Source: Peptoniphilus sp034090345 (GTDB lineage Bacteria; Bacillota; Clostridia; Tissierellales; Peptoniphilaceae). From it: 35,964 nt of DNA. Below, one piece after another: positions 22,488-32,242 of this stretch (position 1 is the first letter of the stretch; every line of letters begins with the position of its first letter). The notes under the pieces were generated by a model. That model made no database searches. It was not told where the DNA came from and was given only the letters and a program-made list of their open reading frames with translations. Where the stretch lies: the NCBI RefSeq assembly GCF_034090345.1, contig NZ_JAXDSS010000023.1, positions 1-35,964 of the forward strand, in the 5' to 3' direction. Made by a program: the position numbers and the translations under genes.

Positions 22488-23744
22488 TTAAATTTTAACC
22501 CTTTCAATATTTGCTCCAAGTTTTCTAAATTTCTCTTCTATGTCCTCATAACCTCTATCTATATGGTAAATTTCTCCTATTTCAGTTTCACCTTCTGCCA
22601 TAAGGCCAGCAAGGATTAAAGCCGCTCCTGCTCTTAAATCTGTCGCATTTACTTTTGCACCTTTTAATTGGCTCGGTCCTACCACTCTAGCCTCTCTATC
22701 TTTAGTGTTTATATCTGCTCCCATTTTTACAAGTTCATCTGCATGCATAAATCTATTTTCAAACACAGTTTCTTTAACTGTGCTCTTCCCATTTAGAGTT
22801 GTTGTAAATGCCATAAACTGAGCTTGCATATCCGTTGGAAATCCTGGATAGGGCAATGTCTTTATATTTATAGGACGTTTGATTGAATTTCCTATTACTC
22901 TAAGGCTGTCATCTTCTTCAATCACTTGTGCCCCAGCTTCTTCAAGCTTTGCAATAACAGGTTTTATATGAGATACTATCACATTTTCAATTTTTATATC
23001 TCCTTCTGTCATAGCTGCTGCAACCATAAATGTTCCGGCTTCTATTCTGTCAGGTATTATTTGGTGAGTACAGCCTTTTAATTCTTTTACTCCATTAATT
23101 CTTATAGTTGATGTGCCGGCTCCCACTACTTTAGCCCCCATCTTTCTCAAGAAATTAGCTAAATCTACTATTTCAGGTTCCATTGCAGCATTTTCAATTA
23201 CAGTTTCTCCTTCAGCTAACACAGCTGCTGTCATTATGTTTTCTGTAGCCCCAACAGATGGAAAATCTAAATATATTGTATCTCCTATTAGTTTTTCACA
23301 ACTTGCCGTTATATCGCCAACATTGTTTTCAATTTTTGCTCCAAGAGCTTCAAATCCTTTTAAGTGTAAATCTATAGGTCTGGCTCCTATATTACATCCA
23401 CCTGGGAGAGAATTGACAGTTTTGCCCATTCTTCCAAGAAGCGGTCCCATAACTAAAAAAGATGCTCTCATCTTTCCCATTAACTCATAATTGGTCACGT
23501 ATGAACTCAAATTATTTGAATTTATTATTATTTTGTTTTTTTCTACTCTCTTTACGGTACTCCCCAAACTTTCAAGCACTTGACACATTATGTCTACATC
23601 TTTAAGACCAGGTACGTCTTCAAGAACTACATCTTCTGTTCCAAGTAAAGAAGCAGCTAAAATCGGTAGTGCTGCATTTTTAGCTCCACTTATGCGAACT
23701 GTTCCTCTTAATGGCTCAGACTTTCTTACAATTATTTTTTCCAA
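22488..23744 (-). CDS. murA: UDP-N-acetylglucosamine 1-carboxyvinyltransferase
   Basis: MurA performs the first committed step of peptidoglycan synthesis, adding enolpyruvate to UDP-GlcNAc. From the TTG at 23744 (with GGAGGA seven bases upstream) it is 418 residues, the normal size; the earlier frame start at 23804 would add a poly-Asn/Tyr tail inside the palindrome. Key residues are Lys22/Asn23 (GAKNAALPIL) and the catalytic Cys117 in GGCNIGARPIDLH, the fosfomycin target. Repeat halves with RAG/MRAS motifs are intact. Firmicutes often have two MurA copies; only one is visible here. Its promoter overlaps a large perfect palindrome. Confidence 0.96.
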   Translation of the reverse strand: MEKIIVRKSEPLRGTVRISGAKNAALPILAASLLGTEDVVLEDVPGLKDVDIMCQVLESLGSTVKRVEKNKIIINSNNLSSYVTNYELMGKMRASFLVMGPLLGRMGKTVNSLPGGCNIGARPIDLHLKGFEALGAKIENNVGDITASCEKLIGDTIYLDFPSVGATENIMTAAVLAEGETVIENAAMEPEIVDLANFLRKMGAKVVGAGTSTIRINGVKELKGCTHQIIPDRIEAGTFMVAAAMTEGDIKIENVIVSHIKPVIAKLEEAGAQVIEEDDSLRVIGNSIKRPINIKTLPYPGFPTDMQAQFMAFTTTLNGKSTVKETVFENRFMHADELVKMGADINTKDREARVVGPSQLKGAKVNATDLRAGAALILAGLMAEGETEIGEIYHIDRGYEDIEEKFRKLGANIERVKI

Positions 23745-23770
23745 GTTATATTCCTCCGAACTATTGTTAC

Positions 23771-23798
23771 AATTATTATAACACGTGTTATAATAATT
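23771..23798. repeat. Perfect 28-bp palindrome before murA
   Basis: Bases 23771-23784 are the exact reverse complement of 23785-23798, with no spacer and a central ACACGTGT. A TATAAT box occurs on both strands inside it (23789-23794 on plus, complement of 23775-23780 on minus); the minus-strand copy lies 31 bases before murA and is a natural -10 box. No strong -35 is seen. It touches the stop codon of the upstream permease gene and lacks a T-run on either side, so an operator or paired promoter is a better reading than a terminator. Confidence 0.85.
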
Positions 23799-26700
23799 AT
23801 TCATTTGATTTTAAAGATTCTACCATATTTATCCCCTTTAGTTTATTATGGAAAATCAACATTATGACTAAATTCACAAATAAAGTTATAAAAATTGAAA
23901 CAAAGTATGATTTTAATGTCAATACAGGGTCCAACATAGCCTCATTTGGGACTACTATCTTAATTACAATGTAGTGAAGTAATTTCCCCACAAGCGCTCC
24001 AAAAACTATACCTAACACAGTAAGCAAACCTGTTTCACGATATATATATGCTGTAGTTTCATGCGAATAAAACCCCAATACTTTTATTGTTGAAATCTCT
24101 CGTAACCTCTCAACTATATTTATATTAGTCAAATTGTATAATACTATCATAGCTAAAAGAGCTGATGCAACTGTTATAATCACTTGAACCTTTTTGATTG
24201 AATTCATATATTCAACCATTATTTCTTGTACTGAATTCATATTCACAACTGATATAACGGATTTATAGTTTTGGAATTCATCTTTAATACTCTCAACATC
24301 TTTATCTATTTTATAGAGGTCCGTATTGTTTTCTAATTCTTTTTTAAATACTCTTTTGTAATAATTCTCACCCATTACGGCGTAATGACCCATATACATT
24401 TCCATTATGTCAGAAACTTCTACTTCAAAAGATATCCCCTCACTATTTGTTATCTTTATGGTGTCTCCTATTTTTAAGTCTTTTAATTTTGCCGCTTTCT
24501 CACTTATTATCACACCATTTTCAGGTATGTCTATTTTCCCGCCACTCTTTCTATCCCTTAAGTCTACAAAATCTTTTATTACTTTGTCAGATTTTACACT
24601 TATCAGTGTCAAATCTTCAATTACATCTTTGTAATCAAATTCAAATTGTTCTAAGTTTACTCCAGTTCTTTCAAACTCTTTCTTATTTCTACTAATGATG
24701 TATTCTTCATAAGAATCTTCATCTAAAAGTTCATCATAAGTTACAGATAGGTCATAATTCATAATCTCATCGAATTGTTTATTGCCTATTCCATTTACAG
24801 AGCCTTCTATACCAAATCCCAAAATTAGAAGTGCAGTGCAGCCCATTATGCCTATAACTGTCATAATCATACGCTTCTTGTATCTGAAAATATTTCTTGC
24901 TGTAACTTTAAATAAGAAGCTCATACAATTCCAAATGAACGGAATTTTTTCAAGTAAAATTCTATTTCCGGCCCTTGGTGTCTTCTTTCTGAGTAAACTT
25001 GCTGTATTTTCCTTTAAAGTTTTTCTCACTGATATCAGAGCTGCCACACCACTGAACATTAATCCAACTAATATGGATAAAATCACCCTTCCGGGATAGA
25101 AATAATAATTCAAATGATTTTCAAATATAGTTGTAGTAGAGTAGGCATTTCCTATTATTCTAGGTAACAAAGTTGATCCTACAATAGCTCCTATTGTTCC
25201 GCCTATAACGGCCGCGCTACTTCCATATCTGAAATATTTTTTTGAAATTTCTCTAGTTGTATACCCTAGGGCTTTATATGTTCCTATATTGATTCTGTTG
25301 TCTTCAACCATTCTGGTCATAGTTGTAAATGTAACCAACATTGCTATTAAAAAGAAAAATATTGGAAAAACAAGGCTTAATGTGTCAACACTTTCAGCAT
25401 CTTTTAAGTACGCATTTAGATACGCATTTGAATATCTTGAAGTTATTTTGTATCTTGGTACTTTCAAAATTTTTATCACTCTCTTTGCGTCTTCTAAATC
25501 ACGCCTGCCATTTTGTATTTCTTCATCAGCTTCCAGTTTTTTACTTTCAAATTCTTTTTGACCTTTTATAAGCTCTTTTTCATTTTTATAGAGTTTTCTC
25601 TTTGCCTTTTCAAGTTTATCTCTTGCTGAATTTACCTCAGAGAAATAAGTATCTTCTGCTTTTTCATAACTATCTAGGCCTTCTTTATATGCATTCTTTC
25701 CGTCATTTAGCCTTTCAACTCCGGATTCATATTCACTCTTTCCCTTTTCATATTCTATCTTTCCGTCGTTATATTTAGAAAGATTTTCATCATATTGTGA
25801 TTTTGCAGATTTTAGTTTTTCTTTTCCACTCTCTATCTCAAGCTTTGCGGCATCTAATTTTTGCCTTGCTGTATTTAATTCCCTCTTACCTTCTTCATAC
25901 TTAGCTTCTCCATCTTTAAATTTTAAAAGATTTTCTCTGTACTCTCTTTCTCCGGCCTCAGCTGTTTTTATTCCCTCTTCAAGCTGTTTCTTGCCCATTT
26001 CTATAGTCTTCTTTGACTCTTCCAATTGAACAGAAACTCTGTCTAATTCTCTTCTGCTTTCTTTTAATTTATCTACGCCCGCTCTTGCTAACTTAAGATT
26101 TGCAAGCAATGAATCATATTCTTTTACAATATCTACTCCGCCATATTTCATACTCAACTTTGAAATTTCACTTTCAAATTGTTTTTTTAATTCCATTGCG
26201 GCATTATAACTTTCTCTTGTAGTTTGCACTTCAATCTTCAGCGAGTCTATCTGAGCTCTCTTTTTAATTATTTCACTCTCTAACTCTGCGTATATTGGGT
26301 TAGAAGAATCTATTGAGTTCTTTTCAGCTTCCAATTTTTCTAAATCTTGCTCATAAGTTTTTATTTGGTTTTCTTTTTCCTTTATACTTTCTTCTATGGA
26401 CTTAAGTTCTTCTTCAACTCTTCTGTACTCTGCCAATGCTTTTTCAACTAACTTTATATAGCTTTCATTTTCTGTTAGCTTCCTATCCACTTCATCTATA
26501 TTGGCATTTGTTCCAAGTTCAGTTGCTATTTTTTGAAGTCCTTCTGAATATTTTTTCTCTCCATCCTGATACTGTTGCAATCCCAATTGGTATTTTTGTT
26601 CTCCGGATTCTAACTCCGCCTTTGAACTTTCTATTTTTTTAAGTCCTTCATCAAGTTTTCTACGGCCTTCTTCTAATTGATTTTTAGTTTGGTCCAAAGT

Positions 26701-27888
26701 TTTTCGAGAACTATCTAACTCTCCAGAGCCTCTTTCATATTTCTTTTCACCGTCGTTGTACTCAATCTCACCATCTTGTAGTTTTTTAGCAGCTTCTTCA
26801 ATTTCTACTTTCCCATCTTGTAGCTTTCTATTACCATCTTCAAGTTCTGTTTTAGAAGCTTCTAATTTATTTTTTCCATCTTTTAGCTTTTTTTCATTTT
26901 CTTTTATTTCACGTTCTGATTTTTCTAACTTATCTTTTGCTTCATCTAACTTATCTCTTCCAATTTTAGATTCCTTGCCCAACTTACTTTCTCCGTCTGA
27001 AAGTTCAGCTTTTCCCTTTGCCAACTTTTCTTTTCCATCTTCAAGTTCTTCTGCTCCAGTTTTAATTTTATCTTCCGCTTCCTTAATCTCCGATTCCCCT
27101 GAAGATATTTTATTTTTTAAATCATCCTTTAAAGCATCATATCTTTCTTCGGGTCTAAGATTAAAATCTACTTTCAAACTATTTATATGTGGTTTTAATA
27201 TTTCTTTGTATTTTTTAGATGATGTTTCAATACCCTGTGTTCCACTATATATTAACTTTGCAAATTTTATATTTGTATTAAAATTTCCAGGAGATATATA
27301 GCCAAATCCATGTATTTCTCCAAGCCCCTCAAGAGAATTCCCCCTGCTCCTATTTGAAATATAAGACATACTTTCTGCAAAACCAACGACTTTGTACTCA
27401 TAGCTTATAAGTTTATTTTCATCACTCTTGTCAAAAATTCCGGATTCTTTTCTAAAAGTTAAAATATCACCTAATTTAAATTCTTTTTTCAACTCTGCAT
27501 CTAATAAAATTTCCTTGTCATCTCTTATGTTCCTGCCAAAAACTACAGTAGGCTTTCCAATTTTATATGGCATACTAAAAAGAGACACAAGTTTTCCTGT
27601 CCTGTCTTCTTTCAGTTGAACTTCATATCCATACTCAAGTTCTTCAATTCCTTTTTGAGATTCAATAGCCTTTAAATCACTATCTTCAAATCCTATGACT
27701 GAGCTCACCAAAATATCTTCCGTATTTTCTTTTTTTATCTTGTCCTGTGCATTACTTCTCATAGTTGGGGCAGTTGATGTAAGTCCAACCAACACAAATA
27801 CACCCAACCCAACAATTATAAGTATGGAAATGTATCTTGATAATGAATTTTTTATTTCTCTAAAAGTATCTTTTTCTATATTTTTCAT
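23797..27888 (-). CDS. Large FtsX-type ABC permease with long coiled coil
   Basis: This 1363-residue membrane protein has an N-terminal helix (about 18-40), an extracellular domain (about 45-250), a coiled coil of about 550 residues (about 252-800) and a helix group beginning near 835 with three helices. A second half follows with another helix near 1000, a domain and three final FtsX helices (about 1240-1345). The coil has repeating phrases such as ELEDGKEKLAKGKAEL and KLQDGEIEYNDGEKKYERG. Similar large permeases with coiled-coil insertions are common in Gram-positive genomes. The start lies four bases after the ATPase stop, so the two form a transporter. The substrate is unknown. Confidence 0.9.
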   Translation of the reverse strand: MKNIEKDTFREIKNSLSRYISILIIVGLGVFVLVGLTSTAPTMRSNAQDKIKKENTEDILVSSVIGFEDSDLKAIESQKGIEELEYGYEVQLKEDRTGKLVSLFSMPYKIGKPTVVFGRNIRDDKEILLDAELKKEFKLGDILTFRKESGIFDKSDENKLISYEYKVVGFAESMSYISNRSRGNSLEGLGEIHGFGYISPGNFNTNIKFAKLIYSGTQGIETSSKKYKEILKPHINSLKVDFNLRPEERYDALKDDLKNKISSGESEIKEAEDKIKTGAEELEDGKEKLAKGKAELSDGESKLGKESKIGRDKLDEAKDKLEKSEREIKENEKKLKDGKNKLEASKTELEDGNRKLQDGKVEIEEAAKKLQDGEIEYNDGEKKYERGSGELDSSRKTLDQTKNQLEEGRRKLDEGLKKIESSKAELESGEQKYQLGLQQYQDGEKKYSEGLQKIATELGTNANIDEVDRKLTENESYIKLVEKALAEYRRVEEELKSIEESIKEKENQIKTYEQDLEKLEAEKNSIDSSNPIYAELESEIIKKRAQIDSLKIEVQTTRESYNAAMELKKQFESEISKLSMKYGGVDIVKEYDSLLANLKLARAGVDKLKESRRELDRVSVQLEESKKTIEMGKKQLEEGIKTAEAGEREYRENLLKFKDGEAKYEEGKRELNTARQKLDAAKLEIESGKEKLKSAKSQYDENLSKYNDGKIEYEKGKSEYESGVERLNDGKNAYKEGLDSYEKAEDTYFSEVNSARDKLEKAKRKLYKNEKELIKGQKEFESKKLEADEEIQNGRRDLEDAKRVIKILKVPRYKITSRYSNAYLNAYLKDAESVDTLSLVFPIFFFLIAMLVTFTTMTRMVEDNRINIGTYKALGYTTREISKKYFRYGSSAAVIGGTIGAIVGSTLLPRIIGNAYSTTTIFENHLNYYFYPGRVILSILVGLMFSGVAALISVRKTLKENTASLLRKKTPRAGNRILLEKIPFIWNCMSFLFKVTARNIFRYKKRMIMTVIGIMGCTALLILGFGIEGSVNGIGNKQFDEIMNYDLSVTYDELLDEDSYEEYIISRNKKEFERTGVNLEQFEFDYKDVIEDLTLISVKSDKVIKDFVDLRDRKSGGKIDIPENGVIISEKAAKLKDLKIGDTIKITNSEGISFEVEVSDIMEMYMGHYAVMGENYYKRVFKKELENNTDLYKIDKDVESIKDEFQNYKSVISVVNMNSVQEIMVEYMNSIKKVQVIITVASALLAMIVLYNLTNINIVERLREISTIKVLGFYSHETTAYIYRETGLLTVLGIVFGALVGKLLHYIVIKIVVPNEAMLDPVLTLKSYFVSIFITLFVNLVIMLIFHNKLKGINMVESLKSNE

Positions 27889-27892
27889 AAGA

Positions 27893-28594
27893 CTACCATT
27901 CTATTTCATCAATATTCATTGGATTTTCATTTATTGTTATTGATTTCACTTTAGCATCCATAATTTCAATCACTTTATCAGCTATAGGAGCAACAGCCTT
28001 GTTATGTGTTATTACTATTACAGTTGTGTCCGTTGTCTTAGCTGTGTCTTTTAAGATTTTTAAAACTTGTTTACCGGTTTTATAGTCAAGTGCTCCAGTT
28101 GGCTCGTCACATAATAATAATTTCGGTTTTTTTGCCAAAGCTCTTGCTATTGAAACCCTCTGTTGTTCCCCACCTGATAATTGTGATGGAAAGTTATCCA
28201 TTCTATCTTTAAGACCCAAAGATTCCAAAACTATTTCCGGCTTTAATGTGTCTTTTACTATTTGAGTTGCCAATTCTACATTTTCTTTAACTGTTAAATT
28301 TGGAATTAAGTTATAGAATTGAAAAACAAACCCCATATCATTTCTTCTATACATTGTAAGTTCTCTATCGTTTAATTTTGAAATGTCTTTACCTTCTATA
28401 CTTACAATACCCGAAGTTGGACTATCCATTCCCCCAAGAATATTGAGAAGTGTAGACTTACCTGCCCCTGATGGCCCGACTATCAACACAAATTCATTCC
28501 TATCTATTTCAAAATTAATCCCATTATTGGCAAAAATTGTAGTTTCTCCCATTATATATTTTTTATAAAGGTCTTTAACTTCTATGAATGCCAT
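27893..28594 (-). CDS. ABC transporter ATPase, MacB/LolD type
   Basis: A 233-residue ATPase with Walker A (GPSGAGKST), signature LSGGEQQRVSIARAL and Walker B LLLCDEPTGALDYKT. I chose the ATG at 28594, six bases after GAGGTGAG; an upstream ATG at 28612 lies before that site. It precedes the giant permease with a four-base gap and shares its direction, so it powers that permease. The ALDYKT and LCDEPTGALD wording is typical of exporters of the bacitracin/antimicrobial-peptide type, but no sensor kinase gene is near. Confidence 0.92.
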   Translation of the reverse strand: MAFIEVKDLYKKYIMGETTIFANNGINFEIDRNEFVLIVGPSGAGKSTLLNILGGMDSPTSGIVSIEGKDISKLNDRELTMYRRNDMGFVFQFYNLIPNLTVKENVELATQIVKDTLKPEIVLESLGLKDRMDNFPSQLSGGEQQRVSIARALAKKPKLLLCDEPTGALDYKTGKQVLKILKDTAKTTDTTVIVITHNKAVAPIADKVIEIMDAKVKSITINENPMNIDEIEW

Positions 28595-28611
28595 TTTCTC
28601 ACCTCGGCACA

Positions 28612-28640
28612 ATTATATCACTTGCGTTTTTCCATTTAAA
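28612..28640 (-). promoter_or_regulatory. Promoter of the coiled-coil transporter operon
   Basis: TTTAAA (complement of 28635-28640), 17 bases and TATAAT (complement of 28612-28617), giving a very short leader before the ribosome site. The 28595-28853 gap also serves the divergent opuC operon; no strong promoter for opuC was found there. Confidence 0.5.
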
Positions 28641-28853
28641 TGCTTTGAAATTTATACGCTTTTTATAATTATATCCATTATTTAATTTTATTAAATCACT
28701 AAATACATTTAAATCAAATTTTCCATAATTTGATAACAATGCTATATAGTATACTTTTTATGATATATGGGTATATAAAATGTATAGATTTATTTTATAT
28801 AGTACACTTAATTAGATAAATAGTATCATTTATTAAAAAAGAAAGGCGAAAAC

Positions 28854-30056
28854 ATGATTGAATTTAAGGAAATAGCAAAGGTTTATCCCGGCAATCAGGT
28901 TGCCTGTGAAGATGTAAACATCAAAATTGAAGACGGTGAATTTGTGTGTTTCATAGGTACATCCGGATCAGGGAAGACCACTTGTATGCGTATGATTAAC
29001 AGAATGACAGAACCAACTCACGGCTCAATATTAATTGACAACAAGGATATCCAGCAAGAAAACCCTGTTGAGCTAAGAAAAAAAATAGGCTATGTGATCC
29101 AACAAATTGGATTAATGCCTCACATGACAATTTTTGACAATATTGTTATGGTCCCAAGACTACTCAAATGGGACGAAACTAAACTTAGAGCAATCGCTGA
29201 AAATCTTATAGAACGTGTCGACTTGCCTAAAGAATACTTAGATAGATATCCTTCAGAATTATCTGGAGGGCAACAACAGAGAATAGGCGTAATAAGGGCT
29301 CTAGCTGCTGACCAAGATATAATCTTAATGGACGAACCATTTGGAGCACTTGACCCTATTACAAGAAATTCTCTACAACAACTTGTAAAATCTCTTCAAA
29401 AAGAAATGGGAAAGACAGTAATTTTTGTAACTCACGACATGGACGAAGCCCTTCAACTTTCAGACAAGATAGTTATCATGGACAAAGGCCATGTAATTCA
29501 AATAGGTTCTCCAGAAAATATTTTGAAAAATCCTGCGACTGAATATGTCAAAGAACTGCTTGGTGAAGAAAAATTAAATGAAGCTAAAACTTCTTACAAT
29601 ACTGTCGAAACTATCATGCTCAAAAATCCGGTACATGCTAATTTACACAACACAACTCTTGAAGCCATAAAACTTATGCGTAACAAACGTGTAGATACAT
29701 TATTTGTAACAGATGATGACGGAGTACTCTTGGGGCACATCGGAATATTTGACCTAGTTAAAATAGGTAAGCGAAATGTTCCACTTAGAACTATCTTAAC
29801 TAAATCTCACCCTATTTTAAATAGCACAAAAATTATAGAAGCTATTCACCAAATATACAAATTAAAAGTTAAAAATCTTCCGGTTGTAGATTCTAAGCGA
29901 AGATTAGTTGGTATAGTTACAAGAGCTTCTATTGTAGATACAATTTACGAAAACTTATGGAGTGAAGATGATATTGTCGAAGATATTATTGATACTTCTT
30001 CATCTGATAAACTAAAAAAACTTACCGAGGAAGCACAGGTGAATTTAAATGATTAA
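28854..30056 (+). CDS. opuCA: Osmoprotectant ABC transporter ATPase with CBS domains
   Basis: The ATPase of a glycine betaine/carnitine/choline importer. The 400 residues hold an ABC domain (about 1-240: Walker A GTSGSGKTT, signature LSGGQQQRIGV, Walker B IILMDEPFGALDP) and two C-terminal CBS domains (about 250-370), which in OpuA-type proteins sense ionic strength or nucleotides. AAAGG lies before the ATG. It opens a four-gene operon in the opuCABCD order. OpuC importers accumulate compatible solutes under salt or cold stress. Confidence 0.94.
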   Translation: MIEFKEIAKVYPGNQVACEDVNIKIEDGEFVCFIGTSGSGKTTCMRMINRMTEPTHGSILIDNKDIQQENPVELRKKIGYVIQQIGLMPHMTIFDNIVMVPRLLKWDETKLRAIAENLIERVDLPKEYLDRYPSELSGGQQQRIGVIRALAADQDIILMDEPFGALDPITRNSLQQLVKSLQKEMGKTVIFVTHDMDEALQLSDKIVIMDKGHVIQIGSPENILKNPATEYVKELLGEEKLNEAKTSYNTVETIMLKNPVHANLHNTTLEAIKLMRNKRVDTLFVTDDDGVLLGHIGIFDLVKIGKRNVPLRTILTKSHPILNSTKIIEAIHQIYKLKVKNLPVVDSKRRLVGIVTRASIVDTIYENLWSEDDIVEDIIDTSSSDKLKKLTEEAQVNLND

Positions 30057-30684
30057 TTATTTTGTGTCCAATGCTAATGAAATTCTTTATAAATCTTTGG
30101 AACATCTATTCATCGCAAGTATCGCTCTTTTACTAGGTATCTTATTTGCAGTTCCCACCGGAATTTTAATTTCTAAAAATAGAGCTGTAGCTAAAATTGT
30201 GATGGCTTTTGCATCAGTTTTACAAACCATACCATCTTTTGCACTTCTTTCCATTATTACTATCATTGGAGTTGGAAAGCTACCTGCTATAATAGCACTG
30301 TTTATATACTCTCTTCTTCCAATTTTGAGAAACACTTATCTTGGAATTGTATCAGTCGATGCAAATTCAATTGATGCTGCAAGAGGAATGGGAATGACTG
30401 AAAAGCAGGTACTTTTTAAAGTAAAAATACCTCTTGCACTCTCAGTTATAATGTCTGGAATAAGACTTAGTGCCGTATATGTAATAGCTTGGACAACCTT
30501 AGCTTCTTATATAGGAGCCGGCGGTCTTGGAGACTTTATCTTCAACGGCCTTAACAACTATATTCCTCCAATGATTGTGTGGGGAACTATACCTGTTAGT
30601 ATAATGGCTCTTTTTGCTGATTTTGTTCTTGGAAAAGTTGAAAAGAAGCTATCTCCTTACAAGGTATCAGGAGGTGCAAAATGA
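30049..30684 (+). CDS. opuCB: Osmoprotectant ABC transporter permease
   Basis: A 211-residue permease with about five or six membrane helices and the coupling motif PILRNTYLGIVSVDANSIDAARGMGMTEKQVLFKVKIPLAL (EAA-like loop, starting at about residue 96). It overlaps opuCA by eight bases and the binding-protein gene by four. With the second permease it forms the membrane channel for the substrate released by OpuCC. Confidence 0.94.
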   Translation: MINYFVSNANEILYKSLEHLFIASIALLLGILFAVPTGILISKNRAVAKIVMAFASVLQTIPSFALLSIITIIGVGKLPAIIALFIYSLLPILRNTYLGIVSVDANSIDAARGMGMTEKQVLFKVKIPLALSVIMSGIRLSAVYVIAWTTLASYIGAGGLGDFIFNGLNNYIPPMIVWGTIPVSIMALFADFVLGKVEKKLSPYKVSGGAK

Positions 30685-31595
30685 AAAAGAAATTAATATT
30701 AACTATCTTGTGTCTATTGCTAACAGCTTGTTCTATGCCGGGATTAGGTGGTAATACTGACACACAAATAGTAATTGCAGCTGGAAATACAAGCGAAAGA
30801 CAAATACTTTCTCAAATTGTTTCAGAGATGATTAAAGAATATACCGACTTAAAAGTTACAATAATAAATAACCTTGGTTCTACAACTCTAATACACACTG
30901 CAATGAACGAAGGTGACGTGAATTTAAGTGGAGGAATGTACACAGGTACTTCTATCACTGGTGAGCTTGGTTTAGGAGCCATAATGGACCCAACAGAAGC
31001 GTTAAAAGTATCTCAAGAAGAATACCTAAAGCGATTTAATAGAATTTGGTATGATTCTTATGGATTTTCAAATACTTATGCTTTTATGGTGACAAAGGAA
31101 TTTGCAAATGAACACAACATTACAAAAGTTTCTGAACTCGAACAATTTAAAGATACTTTAAAAGTTGGAGTAGACTCTTCTTGGATACAACGTCAAGGAG
31201 ATGGATATGATGGATTCCAAGAAAAATATGGCTATGGATTTAAAAACATATATCCAATGGAAATAGCTCTTGTCTATTCGGCAATAAATAATGGAGAAAT
31301 GGACGTAGTGCTTGGATATTCAACAGATGGTAGAATAAACTCCTATGGTCTACAAATTCTCGAAGACGATAGACAACTCTTCCCTCCATATGATTGCTCT
31401 CCTGTAGCAAGTGCTGAAATAGTTAAAAAGCATCCCGAGATAGATGTTATATTAAAAACTTTGAGTGACAAAATTTCTAGTGAACAAATGCAATATATGA
31501 ACAAGAGAAGTGATGAAGATTTAATCGAGCCACAAGTTGTCGCAAAAGAATTTTTAGAAGAAAATAATTATTTTAAAGATGAGGTGAAATTATGA
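30681..31595 (+). CDS. opuCC: Osmoprotectant-binding lipoprotein
   Basis: A 304-residue substrate-binding lipoprotein with a lipobox LLTAC at about residues 13-17. The OpuAC-like fold follows, with the aromatic residues expected in a quaternary-amine binding cage (for example the stretch YDSYGFSNTYAF). It captures betaine, carnitine or choline outside the membrane and passes it to the OpuCB/OpuCD permease. It overlaps the permease genes on both sides (four bases). The precise substrate is not predictable. Confidence 0.93.
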   Translation: MKKKLILTILCLLLTACSMPGLGGNTDTQIVIAAGNTSERQILSQIVSEMIKEYTDLKVTIINNLGSTTLIHTAMNEGDVNLSGGMYTGTSITGELGLGAIMDPTEALKVSQEEYLKRFNRIWYDSYGFSNTYAFMVTKEFANEHNITKVSELEQFKDTLKVGVDSSWIQRQGDGYDGFQEKYGYGFKNIYPMEIALVYSAINNGEMDVVLGYSTDGRINSYGLQILEDDRQLFPPYDCSPVASAEIVKKHPEIDVILKTLSDKISSEQMQYMNKRSDEDLIEPQVVAKEFLEENNYFKDEVKL

Positions 31596-32242
31596 TTAAA
31601 GAAATGTTCACCTATTATTCAATAAATGGGTCGTATGTTGTCGAGCAATTTATAAGACACTTTTTAATATCAATTTATGGTGTTTTATTTGCCGCTATTG
31701 TTGCGATACCTCTTGGTTTTTTCATATCAAGAAGATATAAATTGTCAGATGTTGTAATAGGGTTTGCCAATGTTTTGCAAACTATACCATCTCTTGCACT
31801 ACTTGCAATTTTAATGCTTGGATTAGGTATAGGTTCAAACACTGTTATACTTGCTGTGTTCTTGTATTCCCTGCTTCCTATTTTGAAAAATACTGTTACA
31901 GCTATTAACTCTATTAAACCTGAAATTATGGATGCAGCAAAGGGAATGGGGATGACTCGAATACAAAGTATATTCAAAGTTGAAATTCCACTTTCAATTT
32001 CTGTAATAATGGGTGGAATCAGAAATGCATTAGTAGTTGCAATAGGTGTCACAGCCGTTGGTACTTTCATTGGCGCCGGTGGCCTTGGAGATATAATTAC
32101 AAGAGGCATAAATGTTGCGCATGGTCAGGCAATAATTTTAGCAGGAGCTCTTCCTACAGCTCTTATGGCAATTCTTGCAGATGTGTTACTTGGTTGGGTT
32201 GAGAAAAAACTACTTCCTGTATCTTATACAAAAAATAAATAA
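31592..32242 (+). CDS. opuCD: Osmoprotectant ABC transporter permease
   Basis: A 216-residue permease paralogous to OpuCB, with the same five or six helices and an EAA-like loop, PEIMDAAKGMGMTRIQSIFKVEIPLS. It overlaps the binding-protein gene by four bases and is the last gene of the operon. Its stop codon sits at the left edge of a strong bidirectional terminator. Confidence 0.94.
   Translation: MIKEMFTYYSINGSYVVEQFIRHFLISIYGVLFAAIVAIPLGFFISRRYKLSDVVIGFANVLQTIPSLALLAILMLGLGIGSNTVILAVFLYSLLPILKNTVTAINSIKPEIMDAAKGMGMTRIQSIFKVEIPLSISVIMGGIRNALVVAIGVTAVGTFIGAGGLGDIITRGINVAHGQAIILAGALPTALMAILADVLLGWVEKKLLPVSYTKNK

Noticed and set aside
24407..27301. Many long plus-strand frames opposite the coiled-coil permease
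   Set aside because: They mirror the repetitive Lys/Glu-rich coil and have no ribosome sites; they are antisense shadows.
31675..32109. 144-codon minus-strand frame opposite opuCD
   Set aside because: Antisense to a well-supported permease and without similarity or a ribosome site.
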